From Trichopria drosophilae (lineage: Eukaryota > Arthropoda > Insecta > Hymenoptera > Diapriidae): a stretch of 64,000 nucleotides of DNA. Position numbers and translations under genes: made by a program. The DNA is taken from the NCBI GenBank assembly GCA_030407085.1, contig CM059582.1, forward strand, positions 138,317,501-138,381,500. Reading direction: 5' to 3'. Each line of letters begins with the position of its first letter. The stretch's first letter is position 1. Of the stretch, positions 31,495 to 44,200 are shown piece by piece. The notes under the pieces were generated by a model. It was not told the origin of the DNA. It did not search any database and worked only from the letters and a program-made list of their open reading frames with translations.

Positions 31495-33660
31495 AGACAC
31501 TCCCGAGCATAAAGACTTGAGTGTATGTACTTTATTTCTCGCACAATAATACTTCCTTGAGTAACAAATTATTGATTGCATGTCCTGTAACGAGATATAT
31601 CTAATGATATATATATATATATATATATGTGAAAAAAGCCACCCCCATTTTACAAAAAATGTGTATATTTTGACGAGAAACTAACACAGAACATTTTTGA
31701 ATAAATACAAAATGATTCTTTTTCAACTAACATTTAGACATAATGTTTTCAAATGAATAAAACGTTACCTTTGCTCTTGTAATTCAACAAAACAAACGCA
31801 GTTTTGAGCACATTTAAAGCCTAAGAATAATTTTTGATTCCGAATATATCACAACGAATTCCACCGTGCATCGAAAATATCTAAGGTGAAAAGCCGCGCG
31901 TAAATGACACTGGTGGCGTGGACAAAATATCCTACGGCACCCTTGAAAAATTGTCAACAACTCTGTGCGAATCTATCACAGCCGGGTGGGGGAAAAGCAT
32001 GGAGTGCACTGGTGTAACTGTATTCAATATGGCGGACGGAATTTAAAATTTATCATTTTAATTAGAAAAATACTCGGTCTTATAGTAAATTAAATTAGAA
32101 AAAGAAAACCTCTACTGCAATTTCTCGAAATTATGCATGTTTCTCGTGACAATAATTTATGAACAGATACAATTTCACTGTTATCGCATCTTTTCTAATT
32201 AAAATGATAAATTTTAAATTCCGTCCGCCATATTGAATCGGACATATTGAATTTCTGAATGTGTAATATACGTATGCAAAGTGCACACAATAATGTACGA
32301 TATGCATTAAAAAAAATGTTTTCTTTGTTCTTGTGAATGAATTTTTACCGAAATACATAATGTCGGTTCGTGCTTCACGCATTCCGGGCGCCATATTGCA
32401 ACATGCCATTTTGTTTTTCGGAAAGTACCGGTGATTTTTTGAAACTACACACTCTAAGCTACAATTTGAGCCCAAATAGACCTAAGTAGGTGTTTCTGAT
32501 TTTTAGACAGGTGGGGTGGCTTTTTTCACAAAGAATGCCCCATATATATATTTAAGCAGTTAATTATGCTGTAATATACTTACAGGAGGATTTTTAACTC
32601 CATAGATAATGGTTTTTAGGCAGATTGCTCGGTAAAACTCCTTTCTGCGATAAGATCGTCGAATGAGTATTTATGAATATATTCATTTTTATCTACACGG
32701 AAAAAAATTTCGCAACTCGCGGCTTGGAACCAGCGTCACAGGGCTCGCGTTACAGTAGTACAATAGGCGACATTTCGAAAATACGAAGTCAGCCGCATGA
32801 TGGCGTTCTGCACGCTGCATCTCATAATTCCTATCGCAGTGGATAGAAGTGTTGTAATACAGCGCTAATCCGATTGGTTCATCGTTCACTGCTTCGGAAA
32901 TCCGAGCACTCACGAACGATCCCGATGGAGACGGCGTGTCTTGACGTTCCTACACCCATAGAACTGTGTCAACATCTTTTCGCGGGCCCGTACACGCTAC
33001 GATCGCAAGGTTCCTAGCGTGTAGTTGCAGCGCTGCGGTCGGGCATTTACTCAACGGATCTGTGCGACTCTAGTACGTGCTGCTTCCATGGATAAAGGAA
33101 ACGACGCGCGTGAACTAGAGTCACGTGCGCGATCCTACAGTTACACCAGTGCACTCCATGCTTTTCCCCCACCCGGCTGTGATAGATTCGCACAGAGTTG
33201 TTGACAATTTTTCAAGGGTGCCGTAGGATATTTTGTCCACGCCACCAGTGTCATTTACGCGCGGCTTTTCACCTTAGATATTTTCGATGCACGGTGGAAT
33301 TCGTTGTGATATATTCGGAATCAAAAATTATTCTTAGGCTTTAAATGTGCTCAAAACTGCGTTTGTTTTGTTGAATTACAAGAGCAAAGGTAACGTTTTA
33401 TTCATTTGAAAACATTATGTCTAAATGTTAGTTGAAAAAGAATCATTTTGTATTTATTCAAAAATGTTCTGTGTTAGTTTCTCGTCAAAATATACACATT
33501 TTTTGTAAAATGGGGGTGGCTTTTTTCACAAAGAATGCCCCAATATATATCATTAGATATATCTCGTTACAGGACATGCAATCAATAATTTGTTACTCAA
33601 GGAAGTATTATTGTGCGAGAAATAAAGTACATACACTCAAGTCTTTATGCTCGGGAGTGT
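31495..33660. mobile_element. Large inverted duplication / fold-back with 525-bp arms
   Basis: 31495-32022 and 33133-33660 are inverted copies with only a few differences; one is an (AT)n expansion at 31607-31628 that replaced a GGGGCATTC end. The arms contain a transposon end, GGGGCATTCTTTGTGAAAAAAG, also seen alone at 32513-32547. The outer 120 bp of each arm (ACACTCCCGAGC...) corresponds to the broken 3' side of the jockey LINE, so host flank was duplicated together with the element. The 1.1-kb centre has a second small palindrome and a GC-rich piece starting TACACGGAAAAAAA near 32692. Confidence 0.75.
32029..32240. mobile_element. 211-bp palindromic MITE
   Basis: ATTCAATATGGCGGACGGAA and about 28 further bases are repeated inverted at 32193-32240. 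Perfect arms of about 48 bp with an AT-rich loop. Confidence 0.75.
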
Positions 33661-36189
33661 ATTATACTTATTATTTCGTTCGTCACAAACCATGGTGCGT
33701 TAACCAGCATCCTTAGTACTTTGGCCTGAATTCTTTCAAGGATTTCTATATTGCAGTTGGAGGCTGACCCCCATAATTGGACACCATGTCCAAATTGGTT
33801 TTAGGATGGATTTGTACAGCAAAATCTTATTTTCTAGAGATAATTTTGATTGACGGCCAATAAGCCAGTACATTTTTTGTAAGCGGTGACCTAGTTGTTT
33901 CCGTTTATTCCAGCTGTGGGTTTTCCACGTTAACCTACGGTCTAAGTGCATGCCCAGGTATTTTACTGACTCTGCTTGCGGTATTGTCTTTCCTTTAAAT
34001 TTTACTGGTGGACACGTTTCCCTACGTAGCGTAAAGGTTACGTGAGTTGACTTTGTTTCATTTACGTTTATCCTCCACTTTTGAAGCCAATCCTGTACCT
34101 TGTTTAAACTTGCTTGGAGATTATCAGATGCTGTGTTGGGGTTTGAATGCGAGGCCATAATTACTGTATCATCAGCGAATGTTGCCATTTGTGTTGATTT
34201 TGTTGTTGGAAGGTCTGCGGTATATATTAAATAGAGTAGTGGTCCTAAAATACTACCTTGCGGTACTCCGGAATTTATTGTATATAAGTTTGTACGTTCC
34301 TCTTGATATTTAACAAAGAAGTGTCTGTTACATAAATACGACTGCATTAGTAAGAATAATTTATGGGGAAGTTGTTTTTTGATTTTATACAGCAATCCCT
34401 TATGCCACACTTTATCAAATGCTTGCGCAATGTCTAGGAATACTGTCGAGCAGTATTTTTTGTCTTCAAAGTCTGTATTGATTTGTCTGGTCACTCTATG
34501 CACTTGTTCCACAGTACTATGGTGTTCTCGAAATCCAAACTGATGTTTTGGTATTACTTCTCTTTTCATTAAATCCGGTTTTATTCTACTTAGGAGTAGT
34601 TTTTCCAAGAGTTTTGCCAGTAACGGTAATAGACTAATGGGTCTGTATGATGTTATTAGTGAGAGGTCTTTGCCTGGTTTAGGCAAGAGAATAATTTCAG
34701 ATACTTTCCATAATAAAGGAAAGTAATTAAGCCTTATTACAGCATTATACAAAATAGTTAACAATCTCACTACTTTAACCGGTAACTCTTTTAGGATTTT
34801 TCCTGATATTAGGTCGTAACCTGGCGACTTTTTTGTGCTTAATTTACTTATTATGTTCTTGACTTCTTTTACAGTAAAATGTTTTAAGGGAGATTCTTAT
34901 TGTGGTGGTGCTATAAGGTAGTTGTTTATTTCGTTTTCATCTATAGATGTCATTTCGCTAGAAAAAGGTTCAAAGACTTTGCTCAGATGTTTTGCAAATG
35001 TTTCTGCTTTTTCCTTATTATTACGTATCCATTGTCCATTTTCAGTTTTGATTGGTGGGACAGCTCGTATTGGCTGCCTGATTCGTCTTGTTGCCTTCCA
35101 TAATGAATAATCTGTGTTTTCTGTTAGTGTCAATCCCATTAGATATTCTTGTATGGCTTGGTTTTTTTCCTCGTTTATTGCTTGTTTTAATTTTTTTATT
35201 GCCTTATTTAGTTTAGCTTTATCGTGGGGAGAGCGTGTAGATTGCCATTGTTTTCTCAACTTACGCTTCTCCATAATTTTCTTTTTGATGTTCCAGGAAC
35301 AATCTGCCTTTTTTTCATCCTTTTCAGCTTTTGTACGAGTTGATCTCCATGCTGCATTTTGTATTTCACTAGTGAGAATATCAATGGCGATTTCGACGTC
35401 TTCTTCTCTCTTGAGTGCGATATTACAGTTGACGCGTTCGTTTAATATTTGCTTAAACAAGGGCCAATTTGTGCTTGCATTACATAGATGAAGTGCTTTT
35501 GTTTTTTGTATTACTTTAGAGGATACTAATGCAATAAGTGGAGAGTGGTCAGATGTGAGGTCAAGACACGATTCTATTTGTACGTACTGTTTAGCAATGC
35601 CTTTTACGATGCAAAAGTCTATGACATCCGGTGTTTTTCTCCTATCCGTGGGCCAATAAGTAGGTTCCCCAGTTGATAATGGATATAAATTATTTTTCTG
35701 CATTGATAAGTATAGCTGCCTACCTTTGGGAGTAGGGATATGTGATCTAGAACCCCACCATGGGTGCTTAGCATTATAATCTCCACCTGCTATAAATCTA
35801 TGTCCAAGAGTCTTAAAAAATGTTGTATATTGTTCTTCTTTTATACTATGTTTAGGTGGAGAGTATATAGCAGCAAATGTGATTGGGCCATGCCAGTCAT
35901 TAACCGTTATGCTAGTTGCTTGCAAGTATTCCGTATTAAACTTATCATTTTCAGAATGTTTTATTGCACTTTTTATAATGATGGCAGTTCCGCCGTGTGC
36001 AGTTCCATCTGGATGTGGAGTATCGTAGATAGTGTAATTTGGAATCCTGAGATAACTTTTTCTAGTGAAATGCGTTTCCGATATAAACATTATATCTATA
36101 TTATGAACTAATAAAAATACTTTAAGTTCTTGGCTTCTTGTAACCAAGCCGTTAGCGTTCCAAACTGCAATTTTTAATAGAGACGCCAT
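33660..36189 (-). pseudogene. Jockey LINE ORF2 (endonuclease-reverse transcriptase)
   Basis: Starts ATG at 36189, overlapping the ORF1 stop. The APE endonuclease shows 'VWNANGL', 'ISETHF', 'GGDYNAKHPWWGS' and 'LTSDHSPL', all with catalytic residues intact. One TAA at 34897-34899 interrupts the frame before 'KKSPGYDLISGKIL'. RT keeps 'RPISLLPLLAKLLEKLL', 'FREHHSTVEQVHR', 'GVPQGSILGPLLY' and the catalytic 'FADDTVIMA'. A one-base shift near 33785 changes the frame, after which 'LERIQAKVLRMLVNAPW' type C-terminal sequence runs to the truncation at 33660. It needs only these two lesions explained, but the 3' end is absent. Confidence 0.85.
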
Positions 36190-36331
36190 TAGTTTAATTT
36201 AGTAATTAGAGCAGTTAATAAATTTAGTATAGTGTCCATTCTAAGAATTAATGTAGTCATCATTTCTTCAAGCTTACTTGTTTGTCCTTGTTGCTGTATT
36301 GGTGTAGTTACCTGTTGTTCTTGCTGCTTTA

Positions 36332-36364
<33 letters not shown>

Positions 36365-37421
36365 GGATATTCCCACACGTAATTTGTGCGTATGATATCC
36401 CTGGCTGTCTGAGATTTGATGTTGAATTTTGTCGTTCTTCAGTACGGTTTATCCGTTTTTCTCTTATTGCTGGAAATAGTTTTTGCAGCAGTTGCTTACG
36501 GACAATGCATCCTTTATAATTGGCAGGGTGAGCCCCTTCGCAGTTGCAACATTTTACTTCTTGACGTTTTTCTTTCCAGGAACAGTCATTGGTCAGGTGT
36601 ATTCCGGCACATTTCACACATCTAGGTGTTTTAAAGCAATAATTTTTTGTGTGTCCGAAACTTTGGCACTTCATACACTGCAGGATTTCTCTCTTTTTGT
36701 TGTAAGGTTGTTCAAAATGTATTACTGTATTTAGTAATCGTTTAATTTGGTAAATATCTTTGTTGTTTTCTTTCGGCTGTAACTCTACATAGAACATTGG
36801 TAGTGGGTGTTTTGTTTGAGGATGTAATATATTTGTTATTGAGTTGACATTATGTCCGTTATTTTTCAAATCTTCTTTTATTTCCTCTAAATCGGTTGAT
36901 GGGTGAATTCCTTTGAGCACAGCTCTGAAATTTCTGTCTTCCCTTTTTTGATAAGTATAACATTCGGTCTTCTTTTCTTTTAATGCTTGCATTATTGGTA
37001 AGTATTTATCAGTAGTGGTAAGTTGAATTTTGACTTGGTTGTCACTTATTATTTTTATTGTGTAATTTTCCGGTGCCATATTATCCAGTAGCTTTTTAAG
37101 TGGTGCTATATTTTCTACTCCATTTACAAATATAGGAGGTGATTTTATAGGTTTTAAGGCATTCGAAGTATTTTGCATGTCTTTATCCTCATTTATATTA
37201 CTTTCAGTTTCATTTTCGTATTGACTCAGTGCTGAAAAAGAGTTACTTGTTGGAACTGAATTATTTAGCCAATAGTTTGGAATCTTGGCCTGTCTTTTGG
37301 GATGTTTTTCGGTTGCGGTTGTTGGACTAGTCCTAATTCTCTTTTTCTTATTAGTATCATTCTGATTTTTCCACTCTCCCTCCTGCTCAGTGGAATTTAT
37401 ATTGCTGTTTGCCATTAACAT
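36189..37421 (-). CDS. Jockey LINE ORF1 (Gag-like, zinc knuckles)
   Basis: An open frame of 410 codons. The N-terminal third is polar; residues around 170-240 fit the PRE_C2HC region found before jockey knuckles ('FRAVLKGIHPSTDLEEIKED'). Three zinc knuckles follow: 'CMKCQSFGHTKNYC' near 245, 'CVKCAGIHLTNDC' near 264 and 'CCNCEGAHPANYKGC' near 286. An 11-Gln run lies near 353-363. Jockey ORF1 binds element RNA and forms particles. Its stop overlaps the ORF2 start as TAATG on the minus strand (36191-36187). Confidence 0.85.
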
Positions 37422-37750
37422 TATTTTACTTTAACGTTTTTCACGTATCACTGATTTTCATAAACACAATTTCTTGTTTACAATGTTTATCGCGTTCGAA
37501 ACTATTAGACTCTGATTGTTTACATTATCTAAGACGGAGCACAAACACGTCTGGCTCCAACGACGCTTCGAGCGAAACTGATTGTTTTATCTAAAAGTTT
37601 TTTTATTTATAAAAATCTAATTTTTTTTTAAAATACTATTCTAAAATTTATCTAAAATTAACGGATGATAAATACACTTTCTTAATTTACTTTAAAAATG
37701 GAGAATAACATTTTAAAATACTATTGTTTTTGTTTATTTAAAGAGCGAAA

Positions 37751-38605
37751 ACGTTTTTAATCCTTAGTTCGTTTGTAGTAAATGAATTCAGATAATTCCT
37801 GTTATCGCTAAAAGGGTACTTGATGAAAATATCTTATCATTCGAGTAAGTATACAAATGTACAATCCATAATTAAATTTCATGCGATTCGAAAAATTTGA
37901 TTCTTTAATCGTTGACAGTACAACTATTGTGTTCATATAAAGAGCTGAGAAGTTTTTAATCCTCAATTCGATATAGTAGGAAGTGCATTCAGGTAATTCC
38001 AGTTGATGCTGAAGAGTATTTGATGCAAATATTGTATCACTCGTGTATAGATGTAAAAAACAAAATAGCAGTAGCGTCAACAATTGGAGAATCAATGTAT
38101 TTTACTATTCGTTACTAAATACCAGACCAAATTTTATAAGTATACAAAGTTTTATCATTGATTTTATATTTGTATTCCAATATTAAAATATTTATATCAA
38201 ATACTCATCTGGGTCATCTGGAATTACCAGTATGCATTGTCTACAATCTAACTAAGAATTGAAAATACTTTTTCTTTTTAAATAAACAAAAACAGTAATA
38301 TTGTCAAAGATTAAATAATTAATGGAGTTTTCTATTCGTTAATAAATACAAGATCACATTTTTCTAAGCACGTATAATTTAATTACTCTTTTTACATTTA
38401 TCCTCGAATGATAAAATATTTTCATCAATACCTTTCACTGACGAATGAAATTACCTTAATGTATTCAACAATCGAACTAAAGATTGAAAACGTCTGCACT
38501 CTAAAATATACATAAAAACAGTTTTTAATTCTTAGTTCGATTTTAGAAAATCCATTCATGTAATTTAAGTTGTCACTGAAGGGTATTTGATGCAAATCCT
38601 TTGTA
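37751..38605. repeat. Five copies of an about 80-bp motif in mixed orientation
   Basis: A unit with GTTTTTAATCCTTAGTTCG ... GCATTCAGGTAATTCCAGTT ... AAGGGTATTTGATGCAAAT appears forward near 37751, 37938 and 38515 and inverted near 38190 and 38420. Spacing is about 100-240 bp and similarity moderate. Probably a degraded palindromic repeat or nested MITEs. No gene. Confidence 0.65.
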
Positions 38606-38970
38606 TTATTTTATATTACATTAATCTACTTCACTCTGCAGTTTCACGTCAATTTCTAAGAAGTTCTCCCTTTCATGGGATGTCTAATTTTCCAAACTGA
38701 AATGTTACATTTCCTTTTTCCCCTCAACCATTCGGTTGAATCTCTCCCAGCAGGTCATAACCTGCGTTCTGGATTGCGTTACGATATTTTAGCGTTGTCA
38801 AATTTAAAACTGCGATTATAAAACAATATAAGGAAAACCTACTCGTATGAAATAAATTATAAATACATAATGATACAAATAACAAAATTTTATATGATGT
38901 TTACAATAGTCCTTACATATGATGCAAATTTGGATACAGTCTTAAAGCAGAGAATAATATACACGAGTAC

Positions 38971-39138
<168 letters not shown>

Positions 39139-39198
39139 GTAAATACAATCAATTTATAATTAACGATAATTCCAACAACAATAAACTTATACTTGAAA

Positions 39199-41107
39199 TC
39201 ATGTCGAAACGTATTGTTCATTGTTTTTATGAACTAACAAGCATGGTGGACATATTTTTGGAATTTTTTCAACATGTATTAACTCTGTTACATCATTTGT
39301 CACATGTACCTTATAAGCGTGCACGTGAGAATCAAAATAAATAATATTTATTCGTTGTACAAGGTAATATACATGTCCACGTATACCATATATTTTATGG
39401 ATAATTCTCATTACAGGACCTTCATCATTAACTCTAATTATCAGCACCATGCCAGGCATATATTTTTTTCCATAAACAGTCACGTATTTATAAGTTTCAG
39501 CACACGTTATACTGTGAACAGCGGTGCTTATTTCATAATCAGCATCACTGAGTACTGCCCCAAATTCAATGGTAGGTGTCACTATCTGCTGTACTTTAAG
39601 ATGTGCTAAGTGCAACTGATTTCGCAAAGCTATTGTGTAAGGTAGGTTTTTCTTACACATGGTGTTGATGGCAAATGTTTTTAGTTCTTTATTTTTTCTT
39701 TCAAAAGGCATACCCCATGAATAAACCAGTGGACCATTTAATCGCATGATTTCAACATAATGAAGTAAAAAATGCATTTTCGGCTTTAAATTGCCAAAAA
39801 GCTCAATATATAATTCATTATGCTTCCTTATAAAGTTCCACAATATATACAAATCGGTCTTCATATATGTTGGAGCAGTTACAATGTTAATTATTTTCCT
39901 TATGAGCAGGTACAACTTCCAGTATCTATTTCCAGGAGGAACTTTGTGTCCAATGACGAGTCCTAGATATCTACATCGTGCCTAGTGTATCTAGGTCGTG
40001 CATCAGATCCACTGATTTATTTTCAGTAATATGAAAATTATCTACACTATGAAAAATACATTCTTCTTTTATTCCTGACGATTGAGACCGGGATTTTAAG
40101 GATACGCTGTAATTGGTTTTATTGCGCATGAATTCGGAAACCTGTTGACACATCTGTTTACACTGTGCAGATGTCGCCGTGCAAATTCGGCAATAACGAA
40201 ATGACTTAAAACTCGGAGTAAATCCACATGTCGTATTCATTCCTAAATTATCACCCAGCACATGAACCAGCTGGAAGTATACGTGTTTCATTTCACCATT
40301 ACTATTGAAATGCAATCCTTCGTTGGCTAATAAATTGAGATCTTCAATAATTTTCTTGAATGTAGCTTCATTGCCAAACATTTTGCTGTGTTTACCATAC
40401 AAAATGGTTGTCAGCAAAATATTATCCATTTTATGGGTTAGATGTATAGGCAAAAAAGGTAATGACACGTATACCCCCAACAACTTTTGACAACCCGCGT
40501 GGCTACCTAAAGCGTTACCCGGTTCGAACTCGTCTGTAAAGACGTTAAGTGGAAGTACGAATTTTTCATTTGAGGCGTATTTACTTCGCCACAGTTCTCC
40601 CTGCATAACGTTTGATATGATTTCCGTTTCGTTTTCAAGTTCTCTTACGTGTTCCTCAACTTGATGAAATATTCCAGGAAGTTCTAATACTGTTTTTAGG
40701 CTGTTTTCTAAAGGCATGTGTACAGCATAGCAACGTACTTTCTTCACTCTAATTTCATATTTGTTAATAATAACAAACTGGCGTTCCTGGCCTATTTCAA
40801 ACTTAATGGGATCTGTTAGTAAAGTTTCATTAGTATATGCTTTAAAACGCGAATGTTCAGTCAACTGGTTTTTAAGCGGGTATTTATTTTCGTTCATGAA
40901 AACGTGCACGTCCCCGCGAAGTTCAGATGAGCAGTTCTTTAATTTATGCTGTAATTGTTGATTCAGATAAGGTACAAATGTATCACCGATAGCACTATTA
41001 ACTTCTTCGACTATGTCATTAATAGCTGACCGGGGGATGGACGGAATATTATATAACTTTAACGTCAAAGCTAAAAACCTATCTTTTATGTCTTTTTGCG
41101 AAATCAT
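39199..41107 (-). pseudogene. CACTA-like (Transposase_21-type) transposase with internal deletion
   Basis: The first open block (41107-39971, 378 codons) starts with an ATG and contains 'LPLNVFTDEFEPGNALGSHA', 'ILLTTILYGKHSKMFGNEA', 'VHVLGDNLGMNTTCGFTPSF', 'YCRICTA' and 'SVDLMHDL'. This is the order seen in the tnp2/Transposase_21-like proteins of invertebrate genomes. It then breaks, and a second block in another frame (about 39965-39199) has 'VIGHKVPPGNRYWKLYLLIR', 'LKPKMHFLLHYVEIMRLNG' and 'GMPFERKNKELKTFAI'. Roughly 100-150 residues that normally lie between are missing. The start is only 121 bp downstream of the stop of the eight-exon gene, on the same strand. Family call is from motif memory, not a search. 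Confidence 0.6.
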
Positions 41108-41228
41108 ATTGAATGTTTATATAACGAAAATGAAATAGTTTAAATTTTCAACCGAAATTTATATCATCTTTTAATATTACATCAAACATGAACATTATAC
41201 AGGAACAGGTACTACATTAACTAATAAA

Positions 41229-44200
41229 CTAATGCCCATCTATGATACGCAGTTTGTCGATTTCGTGCATGACGTCGGTCACTGTCATATATTGACTCTG
41301 CTCACTTTTAATGCCGTAACAAGATATTTCCACAAATTGCCAAACGTGTGGGCAATGTTTCCCGAAGTCGACGAAGTTATACAATCCTTTTAAGGATTTG
41401 AAGCATATGTCCACGGCCTCTGTCGGGGTGTGAAGTTGGTAAATAACGTCGTTTTGAATTGCAACGAAGGATTTCACATTGTATGGGGATGTTCCACATA
41501 AAACTACGCGCGGCAGTACACTGATGTTCGGGTCCACACTTTGTATTATGTCCGTCTGCGATGTCCTTACTTTCTCGATTTCATCTTCATCTTCTGTTAC
41601 CTATATTTTTAAAATACAGTCAAATAGATAGAAAATTTGCCATAAAAAAATCGGCGTACTCTTTCAATTTTCATGCAATACTAAATAAAACTTAAAATTG
41701 TTTGTTTAATCACTCCAAAAGACCCCCCTCTAATGTGGATATGATTGATTCTCCCGGAACATTCATTTTGCATGATATTAAGGTTTTCTTAATAAATATT
41801 TTTGAAAATGTTCATTTATAATTCGTTACTTTATCACTTTCTGTACACTTCTGCAAAAGATATTGTGTGTTTCAATGATTCAATGATGTACGTTCTTCCA
41901 TTTGATCACATAAAAATAACTTCTCTAGCCTGCTCCCTGAATGTTTACAATTATTGTTTTTTTTTTTTTTTTTTGTCGGAGGGGGGAAATGCATTAGGCA
42001 CCATAGGGGGTTGAAGATATTGTGTAACCCCCCGTGTGTCGGACTCCCTCACCTTTGATGTTAACGGCAAGGTTTACCGACTAAAACCCTAACCTCCCTT
42101 GGCCCTCCAGAATCCACGTGTGCAGTCTGCAGTAGAAAAGTGGCTCCGATATCCATCTCCTCCGCTGCAGACTGCACCGGGCCATTTGTTTGCAACTGTA
42201 ACCACTCCCTCTACCATTGGGTAAGTGGTTACAGGATCTCGTGTGACCTCAGTAGACGGAGAGATCCCAGTAGCACTGCTTTCTGCATTCGGCCTGCGAT
42301 GGAATTTGCATGTTCTCGACAGGCCGGAATGCTTTTGATGTTTTGGAGGAAAGTTGGTCTCATTCCTCCCAGCACTCCAATTATCAGTACGACGAGCTTG
42401 ATTTTGAATCCTCGATACAGCCTGCGAATCTCGAACAGGAGTTCCTGATATTTCATCCGTTTTTCGTCCTCTTTGCTGACTATATTTGTTTCTGCTGGTG
42501 CAGAAAACTCGATGACGAAGATGGATTTGTCATCGAAGTCAACAAGGACGATGTCAGGCTTATTGGCTGATATTTGCCTGCTCGTCGGGAATGAGTAATT
42601 CCAGTATATTCGGCAAGACTCATTCCCGACTACGGATTCAATATCAGTGGGGACGTACGGCAAAACTGGGGTTGCATCAATACCATAAGTGCTGCGAAGA
42701 TGGTAATACAGCACTCGAAGAGCCGCATTGTGACGTTCGATGTATGCTGAAACTGCATATATTGGACATGCTGCCAAAAGATGCATTAGTGTCTCAGCAT
42801 GACATCTACACAATCTACAAAGCGTACTCTGTACCGCCTGGTGTAAGATGTTCTGGCGGTACGCTAAAGTATTGATGACCCCATCCTGGCACGCGAAGAT
42901 AAAACCCTCGGTCTCGGATTTCAAGCCGGCTGATCTTAAGAAGGAGAAGGTCATCTCTGCCGACAAGCCAAGTTGTTGGACATTTCGAAAGAATTGTCCA
43001 TGCAGCGGCTTGTCGATATGCCTTCCCTCCAACATACGGAGTTGTTCCTTCCGTATGTTAGCCCTGAGACGCACTGGGCACAGATTGATGACTGATTCAG
43101 CCTCCTGTGCACCACTACGTCCCACGTTGAAAACCAGACCGAGGTTTCGCGCCGCTCGTTCCGCCGCGTTGTACAAAAACGCCCCCTTCCCCTGAATTTC
43201 ATGCTGATGTACTAGCATCATCAGGGGATCCTCCGTTCGATTAATCACGTCTCAAGCTGTTTCGAGGACCAATCGGTCATGCATACACTCCAGGCTTAAA
43301 AGGCCACGACCTCCCATATTTCGGGGCAAATACAGTCGTTCCACGGAAGATCTTGGATGCAAACTGCGTTGCATACAAATCATCTTCCGTGTGCTTCGGT
43401 CAAGATCCCTTAGCTCGTCAACATTCCACTTCAGTGCTCCAAAAGAATAGAGCACTGGTGATACGGCCAACATATTCGTGGCTGCCACCTTATTTCTCCC
43501 GGTCAATTCTGATGACCAGATCTGACGGAGAATGCGCCGGTATTTCTTAATGATGGTGGTTTTAGCAGCCTGCACATCCTGGACATGCCTTTGAGGTACG
43601 CCCAGGTATGTGTAGGCTTCTTCGGCGCTAAGGTGGCGGATGACATTTCCGTTGACGAGCTCCATATCGTTGTTATGGGAGCCTGACCTTCCTCTGTGCA
43701 AATGAACGACTGCACACTTGTCCAATCCGAATTCCATACCGATATCTCTCGAGTATGTGAGGGCGATGTTCAGAGATCGATGTAATTGATCTTCGCCTGA
43801 TGCGTATAATTTAAGATCATCCATATAGAAAAGATGGGTGATCTTATGTACACGTTCACCAGGCGGTCCACACATGTACCCTTGAGATTTCCGGAGAACA
43901 ACGGATAGAGGCAATAGTGAGATGCAGAAGAGCAGAGGACTCAGAGAATCTCCCTGATAGACACCTAATCTAGAATCTACAATTCTCACTATGTTTGGGT
44001 GGACATGAAGGCGTTTGAGCAACAAGCTTAAAAGCTCGTGCGATGTTGAGTCATACGCCTTCATGTAATCCAGCCAGGCTATCGACAGGTTACGCTTGTA
44101 CTGGACTGCGTCCTGACAAACACACCTGTCGATAAGCAAGTTGTCCTTGTAGCCGGATACACCCATTTTGCAGCCTCGTTGTTCTACTATCCGTTGCCAC

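Larger units (their letters stand above)
33656..37590 (-). mobile_element. Jockey-clade LINE, nearly complete, 3' end lost
   Basis: Carries a full ORF1 and most of ORF2 in the usual order, with a probable short 5' UTR to about 37590. The 3' end is truncated where the inverted duplication begins at 33660. Only one in-frame stop and one frame shift were found in ORF2, so it is among the younger LINEs here. Confidence 0.85.

Noticed and set aside
36232..36734. Plus-strand frames opposite jockey ORF1
   Set aside because: Shadow frames rich in Cys/Ser caused by the Gln repeat and zinc-knuckle codons on the other strand.
43185..43230. Second hammerhead-like word pair (CTGATGA ... GAAA on the minus strand, with CCCCTGA/TCAGGGG stem)
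   Set aside because: It lies inside the well-conserved LINE coding frame, helix II would start with a U-U mismatch instead of G-C, and no proper NUH cleavage site with helix I can be formed.
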